Part shown: positions 36,048 through 45,169 of the stretch, piece after piece
Layout of the letters: each line of letters opens with the position of its first letter
How positions within the stretch are numbered: position 1 is the first letter of the stretch
Assembly (NCBI RefSeq): GCF_009649815.1
Contig: NZ_WJIC01000004.1
Coordinates: 248,001-312,000 of the forward strand
Source: Nocardia sp. SYP-A9097
GTDB lineage: Bacteria; Actinomycetota; Actinomycetes; Mycobacteriales; Mycobacteriaceae
Direction: 5' to 3'
DNA: 64,000 nt
Position numbers and translations under genes: made by a program
The notes under the pieces: model-generated
What the model saw: only the letters and a program-made list of their open reading frames with translations
What the model was told of the DNA's origin: nothing
Database searches by the model: none

Positions 36048-37439
36048 TCAGATGAGGACGATGCCTTCGGCAACACCGATGGCGCGCAGATCGCGGTACC
36101 AGCGCTCCACCGGATGCTCCTTGGTGAAGCCGTGACCGCCGAGCAACTGCACACCATCCAGGCCGATCTGCATGCCTTTGTCGGTGGCCAGCTTGCGAGC
36201 CAGACCGGCCTCGCGAGCGAACGACAGGCCCTGCTCCGCGCGCGACGCACCTCGCAGCGTCACGAGCCGCAGACCGTCGAGCTCGATGGCCATATTGGCG
36301 ACCATGAAGGCCACCGCCTGCCGGTGCGCGATCGGCTCGCCGAACGCCTCCCGCTCCTTCACATACGGAATCACGTAATCCAGCACGGCCTGACCGGTAC
36401 CGACCGCCAGCGACGACCAGCCCAGCCGAGCCAGCCGCACCGCATCCGCGTAATCCTCGGTGCGCTGGGCGGTTTCGGCATCACCCAGCAGGGCGTTGGT
36501 GGAGACCGCGACATTGTCCAGGATCAGTCGACCCAGACCAGCGGCACGCAGACCCATCGACGGATCGGCCTCCACGACCACACCCTGCGTGTCCGACTCC
36601 ACAATGAAGAACGCCGGACGACCGTCGAGTTCGGCTGCCACAATGAACAATTCGGCATCACCGGCGGCCGGAACCAGGCTCTTCACACCGTTCAAACGGT
36701 AACCGCTGGGCGAGCGGGTGGCCTTGGTCTTCAGCGCGAACGGATCGAACAGCGCCTGCGGCTCGGAAATGACAACCGACGCCTGCGGCACATTCTCCCC
36801 GGCGAACGCACCCAGGTAGGTCTTCTGCTGCGCGTCGGTGCCCCACTGGGACAGCGCCACGGCCACACCGCTCGGCGCGAGCAGCGGCAGCGCCAAACCC
36901 ATATCGCCGTGCGCGAGCGCCTCGGCCACAAGGGAATTGGTGACCGCGCCACGCTCGGCGGCCGCGCCCTCGAACTCCTCGGGCACATTGATCAGAGTGA
37001 TGCCGAGCTCGGCGGCGCGCTCCAGCAGATCGCGCGGAGCCTTGGCGGCATTGTCGGCGTCGTAGGCGGCCGGACGCAGGATCTCGGCGGCGAACTCGCG
37101 GACCGTCTCGACGATCATCTGCTGCTCGTCGGTCGGGGTCAGGTCGAAGTAGTCCTTCTTACGGGACTCGTTGGCGGGCAGCCGCTTCGGCGCGCCGCCA
37201 CCGCCGGAGACCTTCTCGAACGCGCGGGTCGCCGCGCCCAGCGAGCGGAAGCCGGTCTTGGTGCCCTCGTAGGTCAACCGTTCGATGGGCTTGCGCAGGT
37301 TGTACTTCTCCGCGAGTTCGGACCCCGTGATGGTCGTCATGACCCGCATGGCCGCGCCCATCCAGTCGCGCTTGACCGGGTTCAGACCAACTGCGGAAGT
37401 ATCCGGACGTCGCGTCTTTGCGGTGTCTCGAGTGCTCAT
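36048..37439 (-). CDS. fadE24: Acyl-CoA dehydrogenase FadE24-like
   Basis: A 463-residue acyl-CoA dehydrogenase-type protein with a 60-residue N-terminal extension. It carries DLTPTDEQQMIVETVREFAAE-type helix A (quoted in part: TPTDEQQMIVETVREF), the middle VVISEPQALFDPFALKTKA region and a C-terminal GVQLLGGHGFTKEHPVERWYRD. The FEGT-type catalytic Glu segment of its partner is absent; the C-terminus ends at EGIVLI. This asymmetry fits heteromeric FadE pairs where only one subunit is catalytic. ATG 37439 is preferred over an in-frame GTG two codons earlier. Tandem operators lie 45-83 bases upstream. Confidence 0.85.
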   Translation of the reverse strand: MSTRDTAKTRRPDTSAVGLNPVKRDWMGAAMRVMTTITGSELAEKYNLRKPIERLTYEGTKTGFRSLGAATRAFEKVSGGGGAPKRLPANESRKKDYFDLTPTDEQQMIVETVREFAAEILRPAAYDADNAAKAPRDLLERAAELGITLINVPEEFEGAAAERGAVTNSLVAEALAHGDMGLALPLLAPSGVAVALSQWGTDAQQKTYLGAFAGENVPQASVVISEPQALFDPFALKTKATRSPSGYRLNGVKSLVPAAGDAELFIVAAELDGRPAFFIVESDTQGVVVEADPSMGLRAAGLGRLILDNVAVSTNALLGDAETAQRTEDYADAVRLARLGWSSLAVGTGQAVLDYVIPYVKEREAFGEPIAHRQAVAFMVANMAIELDGLRLVTLRGASRAEQGLSFAREAGLARKLATDKGMQIGLDGVQLLGGHGFTKEHPVERWYRDLRAIGVAEGIVLI

Positions 37440-37483
37440 AATCACCAGTTTTCTTGAGTGTGGAGGGTGATCCTGCCCAGCAA

Positions 37484-37522
37484 TCTTACTCCAGAGTAAG
37501 ACTATCTTACTTCAGAGTAAGA
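37484..37522. promoter_or_regulatory. Tandem operators upstream of fadE24
   Basis: Two nearly identical 18-bp dyads, TCTTACTCCAGAGTAAGA at 37484-37501 and TCTTACTTCAGAGTAAGA at 37505-37522, have centres exactly 21 bp apart (two helical turns). They lie in the fadE24 promoter region and look like sites for a TetR-type lipid regulator encoded elsewhere. Confidence 0.75.
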
Positions 37523-37678
37523 ACTGACGTCGAGGGTTGTCGAATCGGCTGGTCAGCGCGATGGTTTCGCAAGTCTCCAATACGCCATGGCAAATAGTGA
37601 AACAAACACCCTTCATATGGGTTGACGGTGGGCTACGGTGTCGGCGCACCATTGCACCCCAAATGGAGGTCTCCCTAA

Positions 37679-38017
37679 ATGAAAACGCTGGTAGGTACCA
37701 CCGGCGCGATTGCGATCGCACTCTTCATCGCCGCCGCTCCGAGCGCATCCGCCGAAGGCATCCCGCTGCAGGACATCGGCACCGTCACCGAGGGCGGTAT
37801 CAACACCGGCTCCGGTAACGGCGGCGGTGGCGACTCCGGCTCCGCGGCCGGATTCGGCTCGGTCCAGATCGGCAATGGCGGCTCCAGCGCCGCGGGCACC
37901 GGCTCGGGCCAGATCAATACCGGTTCGGGCAACTCCGGATCGGGCTACAGTCCCATCGCGGGACCGTCCACCACCGGCTCGGCCGCGCCCACCGGCGGCA
38001 CCGCCTCCGCGGGCTGA
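37679..38017 (+). CDS. Small secreted Gly/Ser-rich protein
   Basis: A 112-residue protein. Residues 1-25 are a signal peptide (MKTLVGTTGAIAIALFIAAA, cleavage near SASAEG). The mature part is over half Gly and Ser, with repeats such as INTGSGNGGGGDSGSA and INTGSGNSGSG, and is probably disordered. GGAGG lies nine bases before the ATG. It is an exported, possibly cell-wall-associated, low-complexity protein; no family or function is recognised. Confidence 0.72.
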   Translation: MKTLVGTTGAIAIALFIAAAPSASAEGIPLQDIGTVTEGGINTGSGNGGGGDSGSAAGFGSVQIGNGGSSAAGTGSGQINTGSGNSGSGYSPIAGPSTTGSAAPTGGTASAG

Positions 38018-38120
38018 CAGCACCACCTCCCGGCGTAGGGGACCGCAGCCCCGCGTCGGGCTCGCACGGGGGACAGGTGAAACACACCCGGCGTTCACCG
38101 AATTTTGACAGGCTGACCGA

Positions 38121-39290
38121 ATGTACTGGGTGGCGGGCATTTTCGCGGCAGCCTTGCTGGGCTGCGCGAATCGGTACGGATATCACCGTGACGAGATGTA
38201 CTTCCTGGCCGCGGGGCGGCGGCTGGACTGGGGATACGCCGATCAACCACCGCTGGTTCCGCTGATCGCGCGGGGGATGCCGCGATCGACCCGGAATCGC
38301 TGGTGCTGCTGCGTATTCCAGCGATTCTCGCGGCGGTGGCCGTGGTCCTGTGCGCGGGCTGGATGGCCCGCGAACTCGGTGGGGGAGCGGTGGCACGGAC
38401 ACTCGCCGCCACCGCGGTCGCCTCGGCCGCAGTGGTCATGGGGGCCGGACATCTGTTCGGGACAACGATTTTCGACCTGGCCATCTGGTCCGGTATCACC
38501 CTGCTGGTATTGCGGCTATTGCGAACGGATTCCGAGCCGCGCTGGTGGCTGCCCATCGGCCTGCTGGCCGGGCTCGGCCTGCAGAACAAGGCGCTGCTGA
38601 CGATCCCGCTGGTCGTGCTGGCGTTTTCGCTGACCCTGATCGGCCCGCGAAAAGTTTTCGCCACCAGATACTTTCCGCTCGCGGTGCTGCTCACCGGGCT
38701 ACTCGTACTGCCCTACCTGTACTGGCAGGCCCGCAACGGCTGGCCGCAGTGGGAACTGAGCCGATCCATCGCGGGCGGATCCTCGGGCACCTCGAACTCC
38801 CCGATCGCCTTCGTACTCCTGCAATTCGGTCTGATGGGCCCACTCCTGGTGCCGCCCGGTCACGGCCCTGCGTGATTCCCCGATACTCGCGATCAACTAC
38901 GACGCGGGCGAGACCATCGGCTGGCCCGCCTTCGTGCGTCAGATCGCCGACGCCCGTACCCGTTTCGCACCCGATGCCGAGATCCTCACCGCCAACTACG
39001 GCGAGGCCGCAGCCATCGAACGGTTCGGCGGTGCCCATGGACTCCCCACTCCGCACAGCCCGCACAACGCCTACTGGTGGTGGGGTCCACCGGCGGATGG
39101 TCGTCCGGTGCTCGCGGTCGGCCTGAATCCGGGTCGCATAACCCGCCTGTGCGCCGATGCCGAGCAGGTCGGGCGCATCGACAACGGTCTCGGCATCGAC
39201 AATGACGAACAGGGCAGGACCCTTTACGTATGCCGTGCGCTCCGGCTGCCCTGGGCCGAAACCTGGCCTACCCTGTGCCTTCTCGGATAG
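38121..39290 (+). pseudogene. Broken GT39-type glycosyltransferase
   Basis: Three consecutive frames together encode parts of an ArnT/PMT-type membrane glycosyltransferase. Frame one has NRYGYHRDEMYFLAAGRRLD and WGYADQPPLVPLIARG. A missing G in the G5 run at 38272-38276 shifts to frame two (DPESLVLLRIPAIL ... LYWQARNGWPQW). Near 38855 the sequence jumps, with loss of roughly 150 codons, to frame three (ILAINYDAGETIGWPAFV ... PHNAYWWWG). The catalytic DE motif region (HRDE) survives but the central membrane part does not. The gene is therefore a pseudogene even if the first frameshift were a sequencing error. Confidence 0.75.
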
Positions 39291-39386
39291 TTGTCACATC
39301 ACCAAGGAATTCGGGTCTTTAGGAAAGGTTTACGTTTCACTACCGTCCAGTTCCGTCGGGACACGATCGAACAGATAGGGACATTG

Positions 39387-39632
39387 ATGAAGCGTTCAAT
39401 TGCCGGATTCGCCGTGGCGGGTGCCCTCCTGCTGCCTCTGCAATTCGGTTCCGCCGCGGCGGCGTCCATCAGCGCCGCGCCGGTCGCGACCTCCGGTTCG
39501 GCCGGATCGAGTGAGATCGGCTGCACCTCGAATACCAATCCGACCTGCTCCCCGCTGGTGAAGGCGCTGGTCGACCTGCTCGCCGGACTGAGCACCGGCT
39601 CGTCCAAGGGTGGCGGCGCTCCCGCCGCCTGA
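39387..39632 (+). CDS. Small secreted protein with Cys pair
   Basis: An 81-residue exported protein. The signal peptide covers residues 1-26 (MKRSIAGFAVAGALLLPLQF, cleavage near SAAAA). The short mature part contains two Cys (EIGCTSNTNPTCSPL) that can form one disulfide, then a hydrophobic helix LVKALVDLLAGLS and a Gly/Ser/Ala tail. AGGGA lies upstream of the ATG at 39387. It resembles small exported peptides of Nocardia and mycobacteria without known function. Confidence 0.68.
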   Translation: MKRSIAGFAVAGALLLPLQFGSAAAASISAAPVATSGSAGSSEIGCTSNTNPTCSPLVKALVDLLAGLSTGSSKGGGAPAA

Positions 39633-39891
39633 TCGCCGCGGATTGCCGGCCATCCGGCAACCGTGCCGCTCCGAATTCCTTGATACGACAGGTATTCCGA
39701 TGTGCACGCATCGGGTAGTGTTCTTACCCAATAGGATTGCGCAATAAACGCGTTAAAAACGGTTGCGTGCATAGTGATTCACTGCGTGGCGAGTTCGGCA
39801 TAAGCGGGTACGCTATGCGGTTATTTCGTTCCGGTCACGCCAACTGTCAAGCCTCACTACGTTTTTCGATGAGACGAAAGGAGGATTGGTT

Positions 39892-39994
39892 ATGTTGTCA
39901 GGACTCGTCTCTGTGGTTACCAGTCTGCTCAGCGGCCTCGTGGGGGGTGCTCATCGGCACCCCGGGTGGTGGCGGTACGGGCGGTTCCGCCTAG
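39892..39994 (+). CDS. Micropeptide, hydrophobic, with apparent frameshift
   Basis: A strong ribosome site AAGGAGG lies nine bases before ATG 39892. The frame starts MLSGLVSVVTSLLSGLVG. As sequenced it then leaves the peptide-like frame at a G6 run (39942-39947). Removing one G gives VLIGTPGGGGTGGSA and a stop at 39994, i.e. a 33-residue hydrophobic peptide with a Gly/Ser tail, ending 14 bases before a strong terminator. This layout parallels the 23-residue gene at 13536. Either a sequence error or a recent inactivation is possible. Confidence 0.45.
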
Positions 39995-40008
39995 ATCTCG
40001 ACGAACGA

Positions 40009-40047
40009 ACACGAACGCCCCCGCCCAGCAGGCGGGGGCGTTCGTGT
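40009..40047. terminator. Bidirectional intrinsic terminator
   Basis: A perfect 17-bp stem around the core CGAACGCCCCCGCC closes on a CAGCA loop, between the micropeptide gene and convergent hisN. Flanking GAAC/GTTC bases extend the pairing. Confidence 0.85.
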
Positions 40048-40059
40048 GTTCGGGAGATC

Positions 40060-40845
40060 TCAGGCGGCCAGTGCGGCCAGCACCTGGTCCTGCAGATGGG
40101 AATTCGTCGCCACGGCACTACCGCCGTGCGGTCCCGGATTGCCGTCGAGGGAGGTGAAGGTGCCGCCCGCCTCACGGATCAGAATATCCAGCGCCGCCAT
40201 ATCCCACAGCGACAGTTCGGGTTCGGTGACGATATCCACCGCACCCTCCGCCAGCAGCGTGTAACCGAAGAAATCGCCATAGCCGCGGGTCCGCCACACC
40301 TCATCGCTGAGCGCGATCAACTTGGCCCGCCGCCCGATCGCCCGCCAGCCCGAGAGCGAGGAGATGGCCAGGCTCGCCGCACCCAGCTCGGCCACCGCCG
40401 ACACCGAGATGGCCTTGGGCTCGGACCCCTCGAAACTCGTCCACGCACCCGCACCCGCGGCCGCCCACCAGCGCCGCGACAGCGCGGGGGCGCTCACCAC
40501 GCCCACCACCGGCACACCATCCTCGAGCAGCGAGATGAGCGAGGCCCAGACCGGCACCCCGCGCACGAAATTCTTGGTCCCGTCGATCGGATCGATCACC
40601 CACTGACGACCGGAGAACTCGGCATCCCCGCCGAATTCCTCACCGAGCACCAGATCCGCCGGGCGCTCGGAGCCGAGTACCTCACGCACCATTCGCTCCA
40701 CGGCCAGGTCGGCGTCCGACACCGGGGTCAGATCCGGCTTCGCGTCGATCTTCAGATCGAGCGCGCCGAACCGATCACGGGTAATGGCGTCGGCCGCGTC
40801 GGCCAGCCGCAGGGCGAGTTCGAGATCACTGGAGTAAGCGGTCAC
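40060..40845 (-). CDS. hisN: Histidinol-phosphatase (inositol monophosphatase family)
   Basis: A 261-residue Mg2+-dependent phosphatase of the IMPase family, by position and sequence the actinobacterial HisN (Rv3137-like), which removes phosphate from L-histidinol phosphate. Metal-binding motifs are GEEFGG near 68, DPIDGTKNF near 84-92 and [16 protein letters not shown] near 213. It is monocistronic and convergent with the micropeptide gene. Neighbouring fadE genes give the same context as in M. tuberculosis. An alternative IMPase substrate cannot be excluded. Confidence 0.87.
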   Translation of the reverse strand: MTAYSSDLELALRLADAADAITRDRFGALDLKIDAKPDLTPVSDADLAVERMVREVLGSERPADLVLGEEFGGDAEFSGRQWVIDPIDGTKNFVRGVPVWASLISLLEDGVPVVGVVSAPALSRRWWAAAGAGAWTSFEGSEPKAISVSAVAELGAASLAISSLSGWRAIGRRAKLIALSDEVWRTRGYGDFFGYTLLAEGAVDIVTEPELSLWDMAALDILIREAGGTFTSLDGNPGPHGGSAVATNSHLQDQVLAALAA

Positions 40846-40902
40846 CCGGGAAACGTTAGCGGCCCCGGGTGAACCCCGCGCATCGGCCGCGACCTTCGCG
40901 TT

Positions 40903-41499
40903 TCAGACGGCGGCGGGGAGTTCCCGGGCAGCGGTAAGAGCGCTTGCCCACCAATGGATTTGATCCAGCATGCGCGCCGCGGTCTGCTCCGGTTCGGTCG
41001 GATCCAGCAGTTGCCCCTGCTGATCGAAGAGCAGGAAGTAGCGCGGGAACGACACGAAATCCTTGACCGTATGCGCGTTGAGCTCGCTGAACACCTGTCG
41101 CAGATGTTCGACGGCGAGCAACCCGCCGCTCTTACCGCTGTATCCGACGAAACCGACGGTTTTGCGATCCCACTCGGCCAGATGCCAGTCGACGGCCGTC
41201 TTGAGCGAGGCCGGATAGCTGCGATTGATATCCGGGGTCACGATCACCATGGCATCGGCCGCCGCCAACCGTGCGGTCAGATCGAGCATGCCCGCCGGAC
41301 GCACCGGATTCGGTTCCATCACCAACGGCACCGCGGGCAACTCGTGCGGCAGCTCGGCCTCGGCCAGATCGATCAGGTCGACCTCGAAACCGCCATGGCG
41401 GCGAGCCTGCTCGGTGAACCAATTCGCGACCACCGGACCGAAACGGCCCTCCCGGACGCTGCCGATGATCACCGCGAGCCGTAGGGGCGTGCTGCTCAT
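40903..41499 (-). CDS. NADPH-dependent FMN reductase
   Basis: A 198-residue flavodoxin-fold oxidoreductase. The phosphate-binding motif IIGSVREGRFGPVVANWF is near residues 10-27 and the second flavin loop TPDINRSYPASLKTAVDW (with EY replaced by DI) near 84-101, then GYSGKSGG near 117. It should reduce FMN or quinones with NADPH. AAGGAG precedes the ATG. A MmyB-type XRE regulator is transcribed divergently from 142 bases away, a common arrangement for control of such reductases. Confidence 0.87.
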   Translation of the reverse strand: MSSTPLRLAVIIGSVREGRFGPVVANWFTEQARRHGGFEVDLIDLAEAELPHELPAVPLVMEPNPVRPAGMLDLTARLAAADAMVIVTPDINRSYPASLKTAVDWHLAEWDRKTVGFVGYSGKSGGLLAVEHLRQVFSELNAHTVKDFVSFPRYFLLFDQQGQLLDPTEPEQTAARMLDQIHWWASALTAARELPAAV

Positions 41500-41641
41500 T
41501 GTGGTCTCCTTCGAGATGCGCTGGCGGCCGGTCGACCGCTGAGAACGACTCTGCTGCCCGCGAGATCGAATAGGGAGACCACGCTGAGAGTGGTAGTGGC
41601 AGGGACAGTCTCGGGCTCGCGAAGCTTGGTACCTTCGAGAA

Positions 41642-42499
41642 GTGAGCGACAACGAGCTGGGGCTGTTCCTGCGCACCCGCAGGGAGGCGACCACGCCTGC
41701 CGAGGTGGGGTTGCCCAGCGGCGCGCGTCGGCGTACCCCCGGTCTGCGCCGCGCGGAGCTCGCCACACTCGCGGGCGTCAGCGTCGAATACCTGATCAGA
41801 TTGGAGCAGGGGCGCGACCGGAATCCGTCTGTCGCCGTACTGTCCTCGATCGCCGACGCACTCCAGATGACCAGGAATCAGCGGGTCCACCTGCATCAGC
41901 TCGGCAAAGCCTCCGATCCCGGCTTCAGCTGCCTCGGCGGCGCGGGGCCGAATCGGGCCGTGCGCCCGGCCATCCAGGCAATTCTCGAACAGCTCGAGCC
42001 CGCACCGGCGGTCGTGATGAACCGGCTCAGCGAACTGCTCGCCAGCACCACCGGCTACCGGCGGCTGATGGAACCCATCGGCCTGCTCGATGCCGGATGG
42101 CCCGGCAGTTACGCCCGCTACGTCCTCACCGATCCGCGCGCCCGCACCGCCTATCCGGACTGGGAACATAAGGCGGACAAGGTGGTCGCCACCCTCAAAC
42201 AGGGTCCGGGTCGCTCCGATCCCGAGGTCGGCGCGCTCATCGACGAACTCACCATCACCGTCGGCGAGGAGTTCACCCGCCGCATGGAATCCATTCCGGG
42301 CCTGCCCGACCACAATGGCGTCGGCCGCCTCGAACACCCCGAAGCGGGCATGCTCCGCCTGGCCTACGAAACCCTCTCGCTCTCGGCCGACGATGATCAA
42401 TACATCATGATCTACCTCCCCGCCGACGAGCTGACCGCCGCCGCCCTCGACACCCTGATCGGCCGCACACCCGGCAGTCTCCGCGCCGTGGCTGGTTGA
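41642..42499 (+). CDS. XRE-family regulator, MmyB-like
   Basis: A 285-residue regulator: N-terminal helix-turn-helix (RRTPGLRRAELATLAGVSVE, YLIRLEQGRDRNPSVAVL) and a C-terminal MmyB-type ligand-binding domain (VVMNRLSELLASTTGYR, NDPRAR-type stretch, AYPDWEHKADKVVATL, LEHPEAGMLRLAYETLSL). Such proteins bind small hydrophobic ligands and control adjacent oxidoreductases. The GTG start at 41642 is 142 bases from the divergent FMN reductase gene. Confidence 0.85.
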   Translation: MSDNELGLFLRTRREATTPAEVGLPSGARRRTPGLRRAELATLAGVSVEYLIRLEQGRDRNPSVAVLSSIADALQMTRNQRVHLHQLGKASDPGFSCLGGAGPNRAVRPAIQAILEQLEPAPAVVMNRLSELLASTTGYRRLMEPIGLLDAGWPGSYARYVLTDPRARTAYPDWEHKADKVVATLKQGPGRSDPEVGALIDELTITVGEEFTRRMESIPGLPDHNGVGRLEHPEAGMLRLAYETLSLSADDDQYIMIYLPADELTAAALDTLIGRTPGSLRAVAG

Positions 42500-42837
42500 A
42501 GGACTCGCGAACCGCGCAGGTTCGCACTCGTCGAAGCACAGCCACCGCATGCCGTTGATATTCCCGCGCGTCCGATAACCGCCTCGGCCCTCGCCCGGAG
42601 GCGCCTTCGCGATTTTCTCGCTCGGATGGCCCTTCCGCCCGGGCGGATGACTCCGATGGCCGTGCCCCAAGGACTCCGCCACGCCGCGCCGACTTGATCG
42701 GGGCGCGGTGCGCTCGCGCGTGTTCGTGACCGCCGCGCCAATCCCCGAACTTCTCCGGCGGTATCGACCGCCCACCCGGCCGCGGCGCACGCGGCTGGTC
42801 TCCCTTTGTTTCATCGACCTTGAAAGGGGCGGTAGCC
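42500..42837. other. Intergenic region upstream of prfB, no gene seen
   Basis: No convincing coding frame is visible on either strand. A small hairpin (GCGAACC, loop, GGTTCGC) near 42508-42527 may end the upstream regulator transcript. The prfB promoter and ribosome site (AAAGGGG) lie at the right end. Confidence 0.45.
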
Positions 42838-43968
42838 TTGAGCACCGTGCATCCTGACGTCTCCGCTGACCTTGCCGAACTCGACTCGACTCTGAAGACC
42901 ATCGAGTCGGTGCTCGATATCGACGAGCTGGTCCGGCGCATCGACGAATTGGAACAGCAGGCCGCGGACCCGGAACTCTGGAACGACCAGGACCACGCCC
43001 AGGCCGTGACCAGCGAGCTGTCCCACGCACAGAGTGAACTGCGGCGAGTCCGGGAGCTGCGCTCGCGGCTCGAAGACCTGCCGGTGCTGTACGAATTGGC
43101 CGAGGACGAGGAGGGTGAGGCCCGCGCCTCCGCCCTCGCCGACGCCGACTCCGAACGCGCCAACCTGCACGGCGATGTGGAGGCCCTCGAGGTCCGAACG
43201 CTGCTCGCCGGCGAATACGACAAGCGTGAGGCGCTGGTCAATATTCGCTCCGGCGCGGGTGGCGTGGACGCCGCCGACTGGGCGCAGATGCTCATGCGCA
43301 TGTACGTGCGCTGGGCCGAACGACACAAGTACAGCGTCGAAATCTACGACACCTCCTATGCCGAAGAGGCGGGCATCAAGTCCGCGACCTTCGCCGTGAA
43401 GTCGCCGTACGCGTACGGCACCCTCTCGGTGGAGATGGGCACGCACCGCCTGGTGCGCATCAGCCCGTTCGACAATCAGGGCCGCCGCCAGACCTCCTTC
43501 GCCGAGGTCGAGGTGCTGCCCGTGGTGGAGACCACCGACCACATCGAGATCCCGGAGGGTGAGGTCCGCGTCGATGTGTACCGCTCCTCGGGCCCCGGTG
43601 GCCAGTCGGTCAACACCACCGACTCGGCGGTGCGCCTGACGCACATTCCGACCGGCATCGTCGTCACCTGTCAGAACGAGAAATCCCAGCTGCAGAACAA
43701 GATTTCGGCCATGCGCGTGCTGCAGGCCAAACTGCTGGAGCGCAAGCGGCAGGAGGAGCGCGCCCAGATGGACGCGCTCAAGACCAATGAGGGCGCGTCC
43801 TGGGGTAACCAGATGCGCTCCTACGTTCTGCACCCGTACCAGATGGTGAAGGATCTCCGGACCAACTACGAGGTCAACAATCCCTCGGCCGTCCTCGACG
43901 GTGAGATCGATGGTTTCATCGAATCCGGAATCCGCTGGCGGATGCGGGAGCAGCAGACCTCGGCGTAG
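42838..43968 (+). CDS. prfB: Peptide chain release factor 2
   Basis: A 376-residue class I release factor that recognises UGA and UAA. The anticodon-like SPF is in [15 protein letters not shown], and the catalytic GGQ is in SGPGGQSVN near 253-257. The TTG at 42838 with AAAGGGG upstream gives [12 protein letters not shown] 42847 is another option. The whole protein is in one frame: the programmed frameshift of many bacterial prfB genes is absent, as usual for this order. It leads the conserved prfB-mscS-ftsEX-smpB-ssrA block. Confidence 0.94.
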   Translation: MSTVHPDVSADLAELDSTLKTIESVLDIDELVRRIDELEQQAADPELWNDQDHAQAVTSELSHAQSELRRVRELRSRLEDLPVLYELAEDEEGEARASALADADSERANLHGDVEALEVRTLLAGEYDKREALVNIRSGAGGVDAADWAQMLMRMYVRWAERHKYSVEIYDTSYAEEAGIKSATFAVKSPYAYGTLSVEMGTHRLVRISPFDNQGRRQTSFAEVEVLPVVETTDHIEIPEGEVRVDVYRSSGPGGQSVNTTDSAVRLTHIPTGIVVTCQNEKSQLQNKISAMRVLQAKLLERKRQEERAQMDALKTNEGASWGNQMRSYVLHPYQMVKDLRTNYEVNNPSAVLDGEIDGFIESGIRWRMREQQTSA

Positions 43969-43979
43969 GCCCACTCTGT

Positions 43980-44090
43980 TTCGCGGCCCGCCCCGACTCT
44001 GGACTGACGGAGCGGGGGAGCGAAGCGGAGGAGCGGAGGAGGGAAGAGGCGGGGTCACGAGGGCCGCGAACCGCCGGAGCGAAGCGGAGG
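43980..44090. repeat. Inverted and direct repeats between prfB and mscS
   Basis: Ten-bp arms TTCGCGGCCC (43980-43989) and GGGCCGCGAA (44061-44070) can pair, with further GCCCC/GGGGC pairing inside. A 15-base direct repeat GGAGCGAAGCGGAGG occurs at 44017-44031 and 44076-44090; the second copy supplies the mscS ribosome site. The structure may end prfB transcription. Confidence 0.6.
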
Positions 44091-44094
44091 CAAA

Positions 44095-44958
44095 ATGAGC
44101 ACAGCTTCGATTCTCGCCGCCGGCACCGGAGCCGACTTCGGAAACTGGTTCAGGTCCAGCGGACTCGAGATCGTACTGCTGATCGTCGGCGCGATGTTGT
44201 TCTCGCGCGCAGCGACTTTCGTGCGTGATCGGATCACTCGTAATATCGACGCCTCGTTCCGCAGCAGCGATTCGCTGGTGCGGACCGAGGCGGCCAAACA
44301 CCGACATGCGTTGGCGCAGGTCATAACCTGGGTCGTGCTGTCCATCGTGTATTTCCTGGTGGCTCTGGAAGTCTTGCAGCGCTTGGGATTTCAGCTCACC
44401 GGTCTGGTGGCGCCGGCCGCGGTGCTCGGTGCGGCAATAGGTTTCGGTGCGCAACGCATCGTGCAGGATCTGCTGGCCGGATTCTTCCTGATCACCGAAA
44501 GGCAGTACGGCTTCGGCGATGTCGTGCGCATCGCAGTCACCGGATCCTCGGTCGACGCCGAGGGTACGGTCGAAGACGTCACCTTGCGCGTCACCACATT
44601 GCGCAGCGTGAACGGCGAAGTGATCACGGTGCCGAACGGTCAGATCGTGAAAGTTGCCAATCTGTCGAAGGATTGGGCACGCGCGGCGATCGACGTGCCC
44701 GTGCCCGCCACCGCCGATATCAACAAAGTGAACGAGATTCTGCGCGAGGTGGGCGCGAAAGCGTTCGCCGATCGCAAACTGAAAACGCTACTGCTCGACG
44801 AACCATCGGTCATGGGTGTCGAAGATCTCACAGTCGACCAGATGAATATCAAGATGGTGGCCCGGACACTGCCGGGCAAACAGTTCGAAGTCGGGCGTGA
44901 GCTGCGGGTGCGAGTCGCCGCGGCACTACGCCGGGAGGGTTTGAGTGAAAACACGTAA
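44095..44958 (+). CDS. MscS-family mechanosensitive channel
   Basis: A 287-residue small-conductance-type channel that releases solutes on osmotic downshift. Three helices are visible: residues 22-42, 77-97 and the pore-lining TM3, GLVAPAAVLGAAIGFGAQRIVQ around 103-124 (core AAVLGAAIGFGAQ), with the alternating Gly/Ala pattern of MscS. The cytoplasmic beta domain follows (GDVVRIAVTG, RVTTLRSVNGEVITVPNGQI). It overlaps the next small gene by 14 bases. GGAGG is six bases before the ATG. Confidence 0.88.
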   Translation: MSTASILAAGTGADFGNWFRSSGLEIVLLIVGAMLFSRAATFVRDRITRNIDASFRSSDSLVRTEAAKHRHALAQVITWVVLSIVYFLVALEVLQRLGFQLTGLVAPAAVLGAAIGFGAQRIVQDLLAGFFLITERQYGFGDVVRIAVTGSSVDAEGTVEDVTLRVTTLRSVNGEVITVPNGQIVKVANLSKDWARAAIDVPVPATADINKVNEILREVGAKAFADRKLKTLLLDEPSVMGVEDLTVDQMNIKMVARTLPGKQFEVGRELRVRVAAALRREGLSENT

Positions 44959-45112
44959 GTCCACGGCAATCCTGATGACGGTCTGGGTCGCCACGTTCGT
45001 GCTGTACCTGTTCGTGAAACCCGAAACAACCAGTAAGCCGGAGTATCCGACCTTTGTGAGTTCGGTCCTCAGCAACCCCCTGTCTGGCCCAACTGAGCCA
45101 CCTGCCCGCTAA
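44945..45112 (+). CDS. Small membrane protein between mscS and ftsE
   Basis: A 55-residue protein from GTG 44945, which overlaps the mscS end in another frame and has GGGAGG six bases upstream. It has a basic start (MKTRKSTA), one hydrophobic helix (ILMTVWVATFVLYLFV) and a Pro/Ser-rich outer tail ending TEPPAR. A proline-rich membrane protein gene occupies the same place (Rv3103c) in M. tuberculosis, which supports it being real. A link to FtsEX or the channel is inferred from synteny. Confidence 0.68.
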   Translation: MKTRKSTAILMTVWVATFVLYLFVKPETTSKPEYPTFVSSVLSNPLSGPTEPPAR

Positions 45113-45169
45113 CGGCGTGTCTGCGCGGCGTGGCCGGGTAACGGTCACGTCTCGCTAGACTGGGCTCCC

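Noticed and set aside
39886..40872. 328-codon plus-strand frame across the micropeptide, terminator and hisN
   Set aside because: It passes through a strong terminator and runs antisense to hisN. Only its first codons have a good ribosome site, which is explained by the frameshifted micropeptide.
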